Below, piece by piece: positions 17,466 to 25,904 of a stretch of 64,000 nucleotides of DNA (position 1 is its first letter; the number at the start of each line of letters is the position of its first letter). Position numbers and translations under genes: made by a program. The notes beneath the pieces were generated by a model, which searched no databases, was not told the DNA's origin, and worked only from the letters and a program-made list of their open reading frames with translations. The stretch is from Heteroruminococcus sp964370005 (GTDB lineage: Bacteria; Bacillota; Clostridia; Oscillospirales; Ruminococcaceae): contig CAYJGR010000001.1 in assembly GCA_964370005.1 (NCBI GenBank), forward strand, positions 1-64,000, written 5' to 3'.

Positions 17466-18367
17466 TGAATGCAGAATATATCGCTGTCGTCATTAACTCG
17501 ACTATCCGTTCCACCACCCCTGTTTTGTTCGCCGCCATTGCCAGTGCTATTTGTTCGAGGGTGGGCGTATTTAACATCGCCCTTGAGGGGCAACTGCTCA
17601 TCGCCAGTTTTACCTCCATTGCCGTCAACTACTACACCCACAATCTTCTGCTTGCCACTCTGGCCGGTGTAGCCTCGGGGGCACTTGTCGGGTTTATAGT
17701 GGCACTACTACAGGTCAAATACAAGGCCGCCGATATGGTAATCGGCACCTCAATCAATCTCTTGGTGCTGGCCGTCACGAGCATTTTACTCTATGCACTA
17801 TTCGGGGTCAGAGGCAATTTATCCGACCCCTCACTTGTCTCAATGGACAAAATAAGCCTCCCTATCATAGAGGATATCCCCTTTATAAGCACGGTGTTTG
17901 GCAATCTGACCATAATAGATTACCTATCCTATGCAGTGGCCATCATCACATTTTTCTATCTTTTTAGAACGGTTTCGGGCTTTAGGATGCTATCCATCGG
18001 CATAAACAAAGAGGCCACCGAGAGTCTTGGCATAAAGGCCACCAAAATACAGATGCTGACCGTTGTGATGTCGGGGGCGCTGTGTGGATTTGGCGGCACG
18101 GTGCTCGCCATGGGACAGGTCACACTTTTTACCGAGAACATGACCTCGGGTCGTGGATTTATCGCCATGGCCGCCGCCAGTATGGGACAAAACCACCCAC
18201 TGGTCATCATAGCCTCAAGTTTATTCTTCGGCTTTGCGCAGGCTTTGGGTGTCGCCATGCAAAACACCATTGCCAGCCAACTTACAATGGCCGTCCCATA
18301 TATTGCAACCATCATCACACTTGCAATATTCAGCAGTAGGATGAAACGAGACAAGAACTTTAAGTAA
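17465..18367 (+). CDS. nucleoside ABC transporter permease 2
   Basis: Second membrane subunit (300 aa from the ATG at 17465; a GTG at 17462 is also possible). It belongs to the BPD_transp_2 family, with segment GVFNIALEGQLLIASF that parallels permease 1. GGAGG lies 9 nt upstream inside the end of permease 1, whose stop overlaps this start by 1 nt (TGATG). Together with the two preceding genes it completes an importer with the NupOPQ layout. Confidence 0.92.
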   Translation: MNAEYIAVVINSTIRSTTPVLFAAIASAICSRVGVFNIALEGQLLIASFTSIAVNYYTHNLLLATLAGVASGALVGFIVALLQVKYKAADMVIGTSINLLVLAVTSILLYALFGVRGNLSDPSLVSMDKISLPIIEDIPFISTVFGNLTIIDYLSYAVAIITFFYLFRTVSGFRMLSIGINKEATESLGIKATKIQMLTVVMSGALCGFGGTVLAMGQVTLFTENMTSGRGFIAMAAASMGQNHPLVIIASSLFFGFAQALGVAMQNTIASQLTMAVPYIATIITLAIFSSRMKRDKNFK

Positions 18368-18396
18368 CAATATTTATAGGCAAAAGGAGTACCTTC

Positions 18397-19395
18397 ATGA
18401 AGAAAATCCCCATAATTTTTGATGTAGATACAGGTATTGATGATGCAATGGCGTTGTTGATGGCCTGTGCGAGTGATAGTCTGGATATTTTGGGTGTCAC
18501 CGCTACATACGGCAACACAGTGCTTGAAAACACCCTAAAAAACACCATGAACACGCTAAAACTTGCCGGCCGCACCGATATCCCCGTGGCCGCCGGTACA
18601 ACAAAACCCATATATAAAAATTTAAGCGAAGTCGAAAAAATGCACAACGGCAAGTTTGTCCACGGCACTGATGGCATAGGCTCCTACAAGTTCCCTTTTG
18701 AGGACTTTGGCGATTCTCTGGTACAAAAACCCGCTTGGGACTTCATGTATGAACTTATCATGGCCAGTGAAGAGCCGGTGGTGCTCTGTCCTTTGGGGCC
18801 TTTGACCACCACCGCCGCACTGCTTGATAAATACCCCGATGTGGGGAGCAACATAAAGTGCATTGTGAACATGGGCGGGTATATCAGAGGGGGCATAATC
18901 AGCCCTATGGCCAGCGTAAACCTATTTTTTGACGTTATTGCCGCCAAGCAGGTGCTGGCAAGCGGGATTGATTTTTATATGGTACCCGGCGATACCACCG
19001 ACCGTGCCATCATCTCCCTTGAGGAAATGAAAGCATTTAACAACTGCAAATCCGAGCCTTGTAAGGCGGTTGACCACTTCCTGAGTGCATATTATAAGAC
19101 CTGTTCAGAGCTTGGCGAGGAGGTCATCGACGGCATTAACGGTCAAAGTCTGCATGACCCCTGCTCCATCGCCTTTATCACCCACCCCGAATTTTTCACC
19201 TATGGCAAGTATTTTGTCGATATGGAAGAGGACAGCGAGGTTTGTTACGGCATGACCGTCGTGGACTATCAAGACACCCTCAAAAAACCCGACTGTGAGA
19301 AAAATGTCTATTATGTCGATACGGTCAATCGCGAGGCCTTTGTCAAATATTTCACCAACGTCCTTATGACCTACGAAACAAAGGAGGGCAAATAG
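18397..19395 (+). CDS. inosine/uridine-preferring nucleoside hydrolase family protein
   Basis: Likely cleaves the N-glycosidic bond of imported nucleosides to give base and ribose. It is 332 aa. The calcium and ribose motif DVDTGIDDA (Asp9, Asp11, Asp15, Asp16) is intact at the N-terminus, and the late metal-binding aspartate appears in QSLHDPCS. The middle motif (MGGYIRGGIISPMASVN) is somewhat diverged from the usual GNxxPxAEFN. It lies 29 nt after the permease with a good ribosome binding site, so it belongs to the transporter operon. Confidence 0.88.
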   Translation: MKKIPIIFDVDTGIDDAMALLMACASDSLDILGVTATYGNTVLENTLKNTMNTLKLAGRTDIPVAAGTTKPIYKNLSEVEKMHNGKFVHGTDGIGSYKFPFEDFGDSLVQKPAWDFMYELIMASEEPVVLCPLGPLTTTAALLDKYPDVGSNIKCIVNMGGYIRGGIISPMASVNLFFDVIAAKQVLASGIDFYMVPGDTTDRAIISLEEMKAFNNCKSEPCKAVDHFLSAYYKTCSELGEEVIDGINGQSLHDPCSIAFITHPEFFTYGKYFVDMEEDSEVCYGMTVVDYQDTLKKPDCEKNVYYVDTVNREAFVKYFTNVLMTYETKEGK

Positions 19396-19396
19396 G

Positions 19397-20335
19397 ATGA
19401 AAAAGACACCTGTAATTATTGATATGAACCTCACAGAGGAGTTCGCCGCCGGCTTTATGTCTCTTCTGCAAGATGATAGCCTCGACATTTTGGGTATAGG
19501 GCTGTGCTTTGGCCGCACCGACCTCGAAACTGCCAGAGATAACACCGCCGGCATACTTGAACTGATGGGTAGAGATATCCCCGTGGCCATGGGTGCTATT
19601 GCTCCCATCATGAGTGATTACGCCGTTACCCCCGGGAAGCTCTCACTCTGCGGTAAAATAAACGGTATGCAGCTTGACACAAAGCACAGTGTAAACATGT
19701 CCGACAAGAGCGTACACGACTTCATATACGACAAAATAAAGACAGCGAGCGTGCCTGTGAGCATAGTTTGTGCGGGGCCCTTGACAAACATTGCCCTCAT
19801 GCTGCACGCCTATCCCGATGCCGTGAAATATATTGACAAGATTGTGTGGTGTGGTGGCACTTCGAGGGTTGCCCACCTTGAAATTGTCAAGGACTTGGAG
19901 ACCTATATGGATGCCGATGCCGCAGGCATGGTGCTGAGTTACGGTCTTGACTTTGTGGTATGCCCGCTGGATATGGGCGAGAAGATGTACGCCACCAAGG
20001 CCGAAATTGACACAGCTATTCACAACCCCGACGAGATCATCCACCAGAAAAACCGCCTTTATGCCAAGCGTTGGAATGACACCCACGCCGCAAAGCCGAT
20101 TTTTGGGCGACGGGGCAACCTTCCTTTACAGGATATGGCCACCGCCCTATATCTCACACATCCCGAACTGTTTAAGACACAGCGTTTTATGGCCGAGGTT
20201 GACCGCAAAGGTCGCCTGACCAAGGGCATGTTTGTGCTCCACGTCTGGAACTACGAGCCCCGCCATGGGGATGAACCCAATGTTACTGTGCTGATGGATG
20301 TGGACAGAGAAAAGGCTGTGAAATATCTGTATTGA
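19397..20335 (+). CDS. nucleoside-hydrolase-like paralogue with a degenerate active site
   Basis: 312 aa, same fold family as its upstream neighbour and one base after that gene's stop. At the metal/catalytic motif, DVDTGIDDA of the neighbour is replaced by DMNLTEEFA: Asp11 to Asn, Asp15 to Glu, Asp16 to Phe. The central AEFN-type ribose motif is not recognisable (HLEIVKDLETYMDADAA), and the late HDP is QDM. Length and frame are intact, so it is not a decayed pseudogene. It is probably a non-catalytic or altered-substrate partner; function unknown. Confidence 0.75.
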   Translation: MKKTPVIIDMNLTEEFAAGFMSLLQDDSLDILGIGLCFGRTDLETARDNTAGILELMGRDIPVAMGAIAPIMSDYAVTPGKLSLCGKINGMQLDTKHSVNMSDKSVHDFIYDKIKTASVPVSIVCAGPLTNIALMLHAYPDAVKYIDKIVWCGGTSRVAHLEIVKDLETYMDADAAGMVLSYGLDFVVCPLDMGEKMYATKAEIDTAIHNPDEIIHQKNRLYAKRWNDTHAAKPIFGRRGNLPLQDMATALYLTHPELFKTQRFMAEVDRKGRLTKGMFVLHVWNYEPRHGDEPNVTVLMDVDREKAVKYLY

Positions 20336-20390
20336 TTTTTGCTTATATCTTTTCATGACGTTTATTGTCAAATAAATTATTACTAACCAC

Positions 20391-20419
20391 TTCACATGTA
20401 ATCAAAAAACGTGTATAAT
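20391..20419 (+). promoter_or_regulatory. promoter of the chemoreceptor gene
   Basis: TTCACA (20391-20396), 17-nt spacer, perfect TATAAT (20414-20419), 38 nt upstream of the ATG at 20458. The ribosome binding site is a plain TGGAG. Confidence 0.65.
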
Positions 20420-20457
20420 GAAATTGAAAGTCATATCTTTAAAATGGAGTTTTCAAA

Positions 20458-22632
20458 ATGAAAAATACCAAATTCATAAGCCTTTCAACAAAAATTGCTA
20501 TTTTTCTTGCCATCTCATTAGTCATTGTTTTTTCCATTTTCATAGTATTATCCACCACTGTTTTACAGTCTATGTTTAGTGAAAAAACTACAAATGAGCT
20601 ATCTGTGGTTGCTCAATCAAATGCAAAATCAGCTCAATCAATTATTGATGGTGCATTGCTGACAAATGCTAACGCAACCGATTACACAATCTCACATTTT
20701 AATGATTTTTCAACATCTGACACCACAGTTTTTAATAGCAAAATTTTTAAATATTATCAATTAAATCCGACCCTTTATAATGCAGAAGATTACCTTTTTG
20801 AAACATTTTCTGCCGCCGCTAAAAATAATGACGCAATAGTTGGTATGGGTGTTCTTTTTGCACCGGGTGCTTTTGGTGATTTTCAAAATTATGCAATGTT
20901 TGTAACTCAAGATGCCGCTAAACAAGGGAGTTTTGATGTTGCTTACACCTCTGATTATTTTGAGGAAAGTTATTATACTGTTCCTATGCAAACTAAGCAA
21001 ATATATATAACCGACCCATATGTTTCTACTGCAAATGCCGGTAAAATTATTGTTAGCGTTTGTACTCCTATTGTGGTCGAAAATGAAAGCATTGGTGTTA
21101 TTGTTACAGATATCGTAACTTCTGCTTTAACTCAACAAATCGATGGTAGCTCTGAATTTAAAACTACATTTTCCAGTATATTTACTGAAAATGGTGTGTT
21201 TATAAATGATACAACTACCGATGATTATTTAGGTAAATCACATTTTGATAGTGCTGAAAATCCATCACAATCCCAAGATTTACAATCTAAAATAGCTCTA
21301 AACACACCATTTACTATGACAATTGGTGATAACACAAATTTCTATTATCCATTACAATTAATGGAAACTACTTGGTGGTCTGTAAGTGGAATTTCTACAA
21401 CCGAAATGAACTCCAATACCGTAACTATGGCTACAATACTTGTTCTTTCTTCACTTGGTTGTATGATAGTAATTTTAATTGTATCAATAATTGTTATAAG
21501 ACGTTCACTTGCTCCACTTTCGCAACTTAATTCAATGGCAAATAATATTGCTAATGGTAAGTTTGATGTTAGATCTAATATTACTTCAAATGATGAAATA
21601 GGAAATCTTCAAGATAGTTTTAATGATATGTCGGACATACTTGCAAAAATTATTCATGAAATTGAAAGTTTATTATTTGCTATGAGTAATGGTAATTTTG
21701 ATTTATCTGTTTCCGGAAATGATTTATATGTAGGTGATCTTAATAGTATTAAGATCAGTCTTGAAAAAATCATAATGCAAATTGGCAGTACAATGCATAT
21801 CATTAAATCTTCTGCTCATCAAATGTCAGATGTTTCTGTAAAAATGTCCACCTCCGCTTCTACCATCGCTCAAGGCAACGAACAACAAGCAAGCTCTGTA
21901 GAAGAATTATTAGCTGCTATGAATGAAATTTCGGATTTTGTTAACTCAACTGCTCGAAATGGTGCTGATGCCGGCTTAATGGCTACTAAAATTGCTGATG
22001 GCGTTAATAAAAATAATCACCAAATGCATGAGCTCATGCTATCTATGCAGGAAATTTCAGAAAAATCAAATGAAATAAGTAAAATTATTAATACCATTGA
22101 AGATATTGCATTCCAAACTAATATTTTAGCCTTAAATGCTGCGGTTGAAGCCGCTCGGGCAGGTGCTGCCGGTAAAGGTTTTGCTGTTGTTGCTGATGAA
22201 GTTCGCAATCTTGCTAATAAATCTTCAGTTGCTGCTAATGATACTGCCAACCTTATTAGCTCTTCTATGTTATCTATTGAGAAAGGTGTTTCCCTCTCAA
22301 AACAAGCTGAACAAGGACTTGCCCAAACCGTTGTGGAAGTGCAAGATTGTACAACTTTAATAACAAATATTGCACATAGTACCGAACAACAATCTATCAC
22401 TATTGATCAAATTAAAGAAAGTGTTACACAAATTTCTAATGTAACACTATCTAATGCCATGTTAAGTCAAGAAAGTGCATCTACAGGTACACAGCTTTCT
22501 CAACAAGCTGTCACACTCTCAAATCTTGTATCCGTTTTTAAACTATCCACTGATAGCCAAAATCCGGTTTATGAACAAGATGAACTTTGCCCTCATGATT
22601 CACAATATCTGCTCGACGATAGCCAGTCATAA
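20458..22632 (+). CDS. methyl-accepting chemotaxis protein with extracellular Cache-type sensor
   Basis: Transmembrane chemoreceptor, 724 aa. First TM at about 10-35, extracellular double-Cache-like sensor to about 310, second TM at about 320-345 (MATILVLSSLGCMIVILIVSIIVI), HAMP, then the cytoplasmic signalling domain. The hairpin tip is typical (IEDIAFQTNILALNAAVEAARAG...GFAVVADEVRNLA). There is no CheR-docking pentapeptide. The gene is much richer in A+T than everything around it (mostly AAT, TTA, GCT-type codons), which suggests recent acquisition or a different expression class. No other che gene is in the window. Confidence 0.93.
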   Translation: MKNTKFISLSTKIAIFLAISLVIVFSIFIVLSTTVLQSMFSEKTTNELSVVAQSNAKSAQSIIDGALLTNANATDYTISHFNDFSTSDTTVFNSKIFKYYQLNPTLYNAEDYLFETFSAAAKNNDAIVGMGVLFAPGAFGDFQNYAMFVTQDAAKQGSFDVAYTSDYFEESYYTVPMQTKQIYITDPYVSTANAGKIIVSVCTPIVVENESIGVIVTDIVTSALTQQIDGSSEFKTTFSSIFTENGVFINDTTTDDYLGKSHFDSAENPSQSQDLQSKIALNTPFTMTIGDNTNFYYPLQLMETTWWSVSGISTTEMNSNTVTMATILVLSSLGCMIVILIVSIIVIRRSLAPLSQLNSMANNIANGKFDVRSNITSNDEIGNLQDSFNDMSDILAKIIHEIESLLFAMSNGNFDLSVSGNDLYVGDLNSIKISLEKIIMQIGSTMHIIKSSAHQMSDVSVKMSTSASTIAQGNEQQASSVEELLAAMNEISDFVNSTARNGADAGLMATKIADGVNKNNHQMHELMLSMQEISEKSNEISKIINTIEDIAFQTNILALNAAVEAARAGAAGKGFAVVADEVRNLANKSSVAANDTANLISSSMLSIEKGVSLSKQAEQGLAQTVVEVQDCTTLITNIAHSTEQQSITIDQIKESVTQISNVTLSNAMLSQESASTGTQLSQQAVTLSNLVSVFKLSTDSQNPVYEQDELCPHDSQYLLDDSQS

Positions 22633-22659
22633 ATACATTCTTATCTGTTATAGAAACGA

Positions 22660-22702
22660 CAAAACGAGCTACCCATTTGAGGGCGCTCGTTTTGCTTTTC
22701 TT
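22660..22702 (+). terminator. terminator after the chemoreceptor gene
   Basis: CAAAACGAGC/GCTCGTTTTG 10-bp hairpin followed by a CTTTTCTT tract. The A-rich left arm may also stop the convergent minus-strand gene. Confidence 0.75.
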
Positions 22703-22731
22703 AAAGGCTTTTTTGCTACAACCTATTAAAA

Positions 22732-23952
22732 TTATTTTGTACCCTCTAAAATAAGCTTGTCAAGAAGTGTATGCCCCTGCTCTATATAAACCCCCGACTG
22801 CTCGGCGGTAAACTCGTTATATGAAGTGGGGCCGTCGCTTTTTTCGTCATAACTGCGGTACAGGACAAATGGTACCGGCTCGTCGGTGTGGGTTCTCAGG
22901 CAGAGCGGTGTTGGGTGGTCGGGCAGGATAAGCACCGAAAAGTCCTCCCCCGCCTCTCTCATGGCCTGCACTATTGGCGCCACAATTTTTTGGTCGATAA
23001 GCTCAATCGAACGGGGTTTATTCTCGACCTCATGCCTGTGCCCACATTCGTCGGGGGCCTCGATGTGTACATACACAAAGTCATCCCCACCCAAAAGTGC
23101 GTCGATGGCAGCCTGTGCCTTGCCTTCAAAGTTTGTGTGTATATTGCCTGTAGCACCCGGCACATCGATACTGCGCAGTCCCGCACAAAGTCCGATACCC
23201 TTTATAAGATCGACCGCCGATATGACCGAGCCCTTTATGTTGTATTTCTCCTCAAAAGAGGACAGCGCCGGTTTTCTCCCCTCGCCCCAAAACCACAGAC
23301 AGGACACAGGGTTTAAGCCTTTTTCTTTTCGAGATATATTAATGGGGTGATTTTTTAGTATCTCTCTCGATTTGAGTGTCATCTCAAGCAATATTTCGCT
23401 GTTTTGACCTTTGGGCAGGTGTTGTGCTATGTTTTTATCGAGGATGTCGTGGGGAGGGGTGGTGATAGCACCATCCTTGGCGTCGTGCATCACAAGGCAG
23501 TGGCGATAGCTCACACCGCTGTAAAGTTCCATGGAATCGGTTCCAAACAGCTCACCAAGCTCTCTGATTATGACCGATGACTCCTCGGTGGATATCTCAT
23601 CACAGCTGTGGTCAATCATGACACAGTCCTCAAACTTTTCCTCATCGCTGATGGTCACAGTATTGCACCTGTAGGTCACATCGGACAGTTCAAGCTCTAT
23701 GCCCATGCTCACGGCCTCCAGAGGGGAACGCCCCGAATAATAAATCTTGGGGTCATATCCAATGGCCGAAAGATTGGCGGTATCACTGCCCGGGGGCATA
23801 CCCTTTGGCACTGTGCGCACAAGACCACAAATCCCCTTCGATGCAAGTTTATCCATATTTGGTTTGTGGGCATATTCCAGTGGGGTTTTGTTGTCCAGTT
23901 CTGCCACACGATAATCGGCCATGCCGTCGCCCAAAATTACAATATATTTCAT
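22732..23952 (-). CDS. apgM: 2,3-bisphosphoglycerate-independent phosphoglycerate mutase, archaeal (ApgM) type
   Basis: Interconverts 3- and 2-phosphoglycerate in glycolysis. It is 406 aa from the ATG at 23952, set by GGAGG 5 nt upstream and the family start MKYIVILGDGMADY (metal site around Asp9/Asp13). Family motifs PKGMPPGSDTANLSAIGYDP and the C-terminal ILPDHPTPLCLRTHTDEPVPFVLY, with its metal-binding Asp/His residues, are clear. This is the shorter alkaline-phosphatase-superfamily form found in archaea and some anaerobic bacteria, distinct from ~510-aa GpmI. It is transcribed alone from its own promoter. Confidence 0.9.
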   Translation of the reverse strand: MKYIVILGDGMADYRVAELDNKTPLEYAHKPNMDKLASKGICGLVRTVPKGMPPGSDTANLSAIGYDPKIYYSGRSPLEAVSMGIELELSDVTYRCNTVTISDEEKFEDCVMIDHSCDEISTEESSVIIRELGELFGTDSMELYSGVSYRHCLVMHDAKDGAITTPPHDILDKNIAQHLPKGQNSEILLEMTLKSREILKNHPINISRKEKGLNPVSCLWFWGEGRKPALSSFEEKYNIKGSVISAVDLIKGIGLCAGLRSIDVPGATGNIHTNFEGKAQAAIDALLGGDDFVYVHIEAPDECGHRHEVENKPRSIELIDQKIVAPIVQAMREAGEDFSVLILPDHPTPLCLRTHTDEPVPFVLYRSYDEKSDGPTSYNEFTAEQSGVYIEQGHTLLDKLILEGTK

Positions 23953-23983
23953 CGTACCCTCCAAGATGCTGTAAATTACAATA

Positions 23984-24012
23984 ATTATACTACAACTTGG
24001 AGAGAACATCAA
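23984..24012 (-). promoter_or_regulatory. promoter of apgM
   Basis: Minus strand TTGATG (24007-24012), 17-nt spacer, perfect TATAAT (23984-23989), about 32 nt before the start codon. It sits in the 62-nt gap behind the DUF4097 gene. Confidence 0.75.
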
Positions 24013-24014
24013 TT

Positions 24015-24923
24015 TTAATTTTTAAACTCCACTCCCACATCTCCGGTATTCAGGCGCACATCTATTTTATTTGCCCCCTCGCCCTGCACGGTGGGGGTGG
24101 GAATTTCCTGCCCATCGAGCGAAAACTTGCCCAAATCAACCTCGGCTTTTATGGTGTAATCGGCAGGATCGCCCACAAGCTCAATGCTTATTTCACCCAA
24201 GTTGCCATTTACATCTATATCGCTTGAGATGGTGTTCTCTATATCAAAATCTCCTGTGTTTTGCTCACCGGTAATTTTCTCGATTTCGCTGTCGGTGATC
24301 GAAATATCACCCACATGACCGGCAACATCAAGCCACCATGTTTGCAGATTTGTTATGTCCACATCGGCCACCGATGAAAGCACCGTGGTGTCATGGCTCT
24401 GTAAATTTGTGATATCAACCTTACCCACATTGCTCACCACCGAGACCGATTCAATCACCAAATTCTCTATGTCTATATCACCCGCATTTGCATCTATGTC
24501 AAGGATTTCGATGTTATGATCCTCGGGCAGGGTGATGATGACACTGCGCTCCTGTTCCTTCCAATTCCAAAACAACCTATCAATATCCAGTAGCACAAAG
24601 CCTATTCTTTGTTGCTTTGCCGTAATATTCAGACTGCCCTTGCTCTCATACATATGTACGTAATTCGAGGGGTAGGTAATGGTGGCCTGCTCGCCTGACG
24701 TTACCTTGATCTCCCCAAGAGCATAATCATCTATGCTTATAACCGAGATATCCTCGGATACATTTTCGGTTATTATTTCGCCCATCTCACTGCGCTCAAA
24801 ATGAAAACCCGATGAGTTTATGGCAAGATAAGAGCTTGCACCGAGCAAAATGGCCACGCCAACCATTATAACTCCCAGTATAAATAGGCCTAAGAATATT
24901 AGTTTTACAGTTTTATTAGTCAT
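24015..24923 (-). CDS. DUF4097-family membrane-anchored beta-strand protein
   Basis: 302 aa with one N-terminal transmembrane helix (LIFLGLFILGVIMVGVAILLGASSYL) and an extracytoplasmic region of repeated short beta units (DIDIENLVIESVSVVSN, VDITNLQSHDTTVLSS, VDITNLQTWWLDV), the right-handed helix pattern of DUF4097 putative adhesins. The biochemical role of this family is not established. It is the last gene of a padR-DUF1700-DUF4097 cassette, 3 nt after DUF1700, an arrangement common in Firmicutes. Confidence 0.82.
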   Translation of the reverse strand: MTNKTVKLIFLGLFILGVIMVGVAILLGASSYLAINSSGFHFERSEMGEIITENVSEDISVISIDDYALGEIKVTSGEQATITYPSNYVHMYESKGSLNITAKQQRIGFVLLDIDRLFWNWKEQERSVIITLPEDHNIEILDIDANAGDIDIENLVIESVSVVSNVGKVDITNLQSHDTTVLSSVADVDITNLQTWWLDVAGHVGDISITDSEIEKITGEQNTGDFDIENTISSDIDVNGNLGEISIELVGDPADYTIKAEVDLGKFSLDGQEIPTPTVQGEGANKIDVRLNTGDVGVEFKN

Positions 24924-24926
24924 GAT

Positions 24927-25469
24927 CTATACCCCTTTCTTTGCGGATTTTAGTATCAGCTTGCGAATGAGCCTGTATATTTTCACCATCAAAAAATTGA
25001 GGAAAATGAAGGTGAAATAGGCCAGTGACAGAAAGATGAGACTAAGCCCAAGGTACATCATCCCTGTCACGGGGCTATAGAGCATAGCGGGGATGGTGCT
25101 GACTCCCCAAGCGATACAGCCTAATATAAAGCTAAGCGGCAGGGTGTATAGGCTCACTACCACCGAGAAAAGCGTCACAGCCAGCGCAAAAGCGACAGCT
25201 ATCACAGCGATGGCCAGCGGAAAGGCCACGGGAGCCGATAGGATGGCCAGCACTATCACCGTCAAAGGAAACTTCTTATCCTTCTCGCCAAATTCGAGCA
25301 ATAGTTTTGCGGCCACTTGGTTCGGTGGGGGGAGTTTTTGAAGTGCGGCCTGTTCGCTCTCGGCCTCCTCAAAATACTCACTGTAAAACGCCATGGCGCT
25401 GTCCCGTTCCTCCTGTGGAAGGGCTTGTAGTTTTTTGTGAAGTGTATGTAAATACTCATGCTTATTCAT
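24927..25469 (-). CDS. DUF1700-family (HAAS-type) membrane protein
   Basis: 180 aa. The start at 25469 has GGAGG 8 nt upstream; the ATG two codons earlier is too close. The N-terminal helical region MNKHEYLHTLHKKLQALPQEERDSAMAFYSEYFEEAE is the DUF1700/HAAS signature, followed by about four hydrophobic segments. It overlaps the padR gene by 8 nt and is probably a membrane partner or sensor for the PadR regulator and DUF4097 protein, as inferred from conserved gene order. Confidence 0.85.
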   Translation of the reverse strand: MNKHEYLHTLHKKLQALPQEERDSAMAFYSEYFEEAESEQAALQKLPPPNQVAAKLLLEFGEKDKKFPLTVIVLAILSAPVAFPLAIAVIAVAFALAVTLFSVVVSLYTLPLSFILGCIAWGVSTIPAMLYSPVTGMMYLGLSLIFLSLAYFTFIFLNFLMVKIYRLIRKLILKSAKKGV

Positions 25470-25782
25470 CGGCATTACCTCCGTTTAATATGCTATCTAT
25501 TGTTTGTTTGTAGTCACCCCAGGCCGATTGAAAGTACTCCAATCGGGTTTTGCCCATGGGGGTGATGGTATAATATTTGCGATTTCGGCCGTCGTGCGCC
25601 TTGTCATAAGTGGTGAGAAATCCCTCTTTTGACAACCTACGCAACACCGGATAAAGTGCCGTTTCGGACACATCCACCGAACTACCGATGCGCTGAGTAA
25701 GATCATAGCCGTAGGTGTCCCCCGCCGCCACTATTCCAAGCACACAGGCATCCAGCAGTTTTGATGCAACACTAAATTCCAT
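25462..25782 (-). CDS. PadR-family transcriptional regulator
   Basis: 106 aa from the ATG at 25782 (AAAGGAG 7 nt upstream). It has a winged helix-turn-helix of the PadR type: LLDACVLGIVAAGDTYGYDLTQRI, then ETALYPVLRRLSKEGFLTTYDKAHDGRNRKYYTITPMGKTRLE, and a short C-terminal dimerisation helix. It probably represses its own operon through the perfect palindrome in its promoter (25811-25833) and responds to an envelope or antibiotic signal, as in related cassettes; the ligand cannot be told from sequence. Confidence 0.9.
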   Translation of the reverse strand: MEFSVASKLLDACVLGIVAAGDTYGYDLTQRIGSSVDVSETALYPVLRRLSKEGFLTTYDKAHDGRNRKYYTITPMGKTRLEYFQSAWGDYKQTIDSILNGGNADE

Positions 25783-25810
25783 GCAGATGCTCCTTTCTTG
25801 TTCTATGGTT

Positions 25811-25842
25811 AATATTATTGCATGAATAATATTGCTTGTCAA
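25811..25842 (-). promoter_or_regulatory. padR promoter with a perfect 9-5-9 palindromic operator
   Basis: Minus strand TTGACA (25837-25842), 17-nt spacer, AATAAT (25814-25819). AATATTATT-GCATG-AATAATATT (25811-25833) fills the spacer and covers the -10, so bound repressor would block RNA polymerase. The natural candidate is the PadR protein encoded just downstream. Confidence 0.7.
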
Positions 25843-25865
25843 GTAGTAATGTGAAAATTTTACTG

Positions 25866-25894
25866 TTGACATATATTTTTTAATGTGTTATTAT
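25866..25894 (+). promoter_or_regulatory. promoter of the T-box / aspS-gatC operon
   Basis: Consensus TTGACA (25866-25871), 17-nt spacer, TATTAT (25889-25894). Transcription would start about 7-10 nt later, at the beginning of the T-box leader. It diverges from the padR promoter about 25 nt away. Confidence 0.8.
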
Positions 25895-25904
25895 AAGTCA
25901 AAAT

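Noticed and set aside
19397..20335. Calling the second nucleoside hydrolase a pseudogene
   Set aside because: The frame is full length, with a good start and operon spacing; loss of the active site is by substitution and not by decay.
24015..25842. PadR/DUF1700/DUF4097 cassette as a defence system
   Set aside because: This is a widespread envelope-related cassette with no nuclease, NTPase or toxin component.
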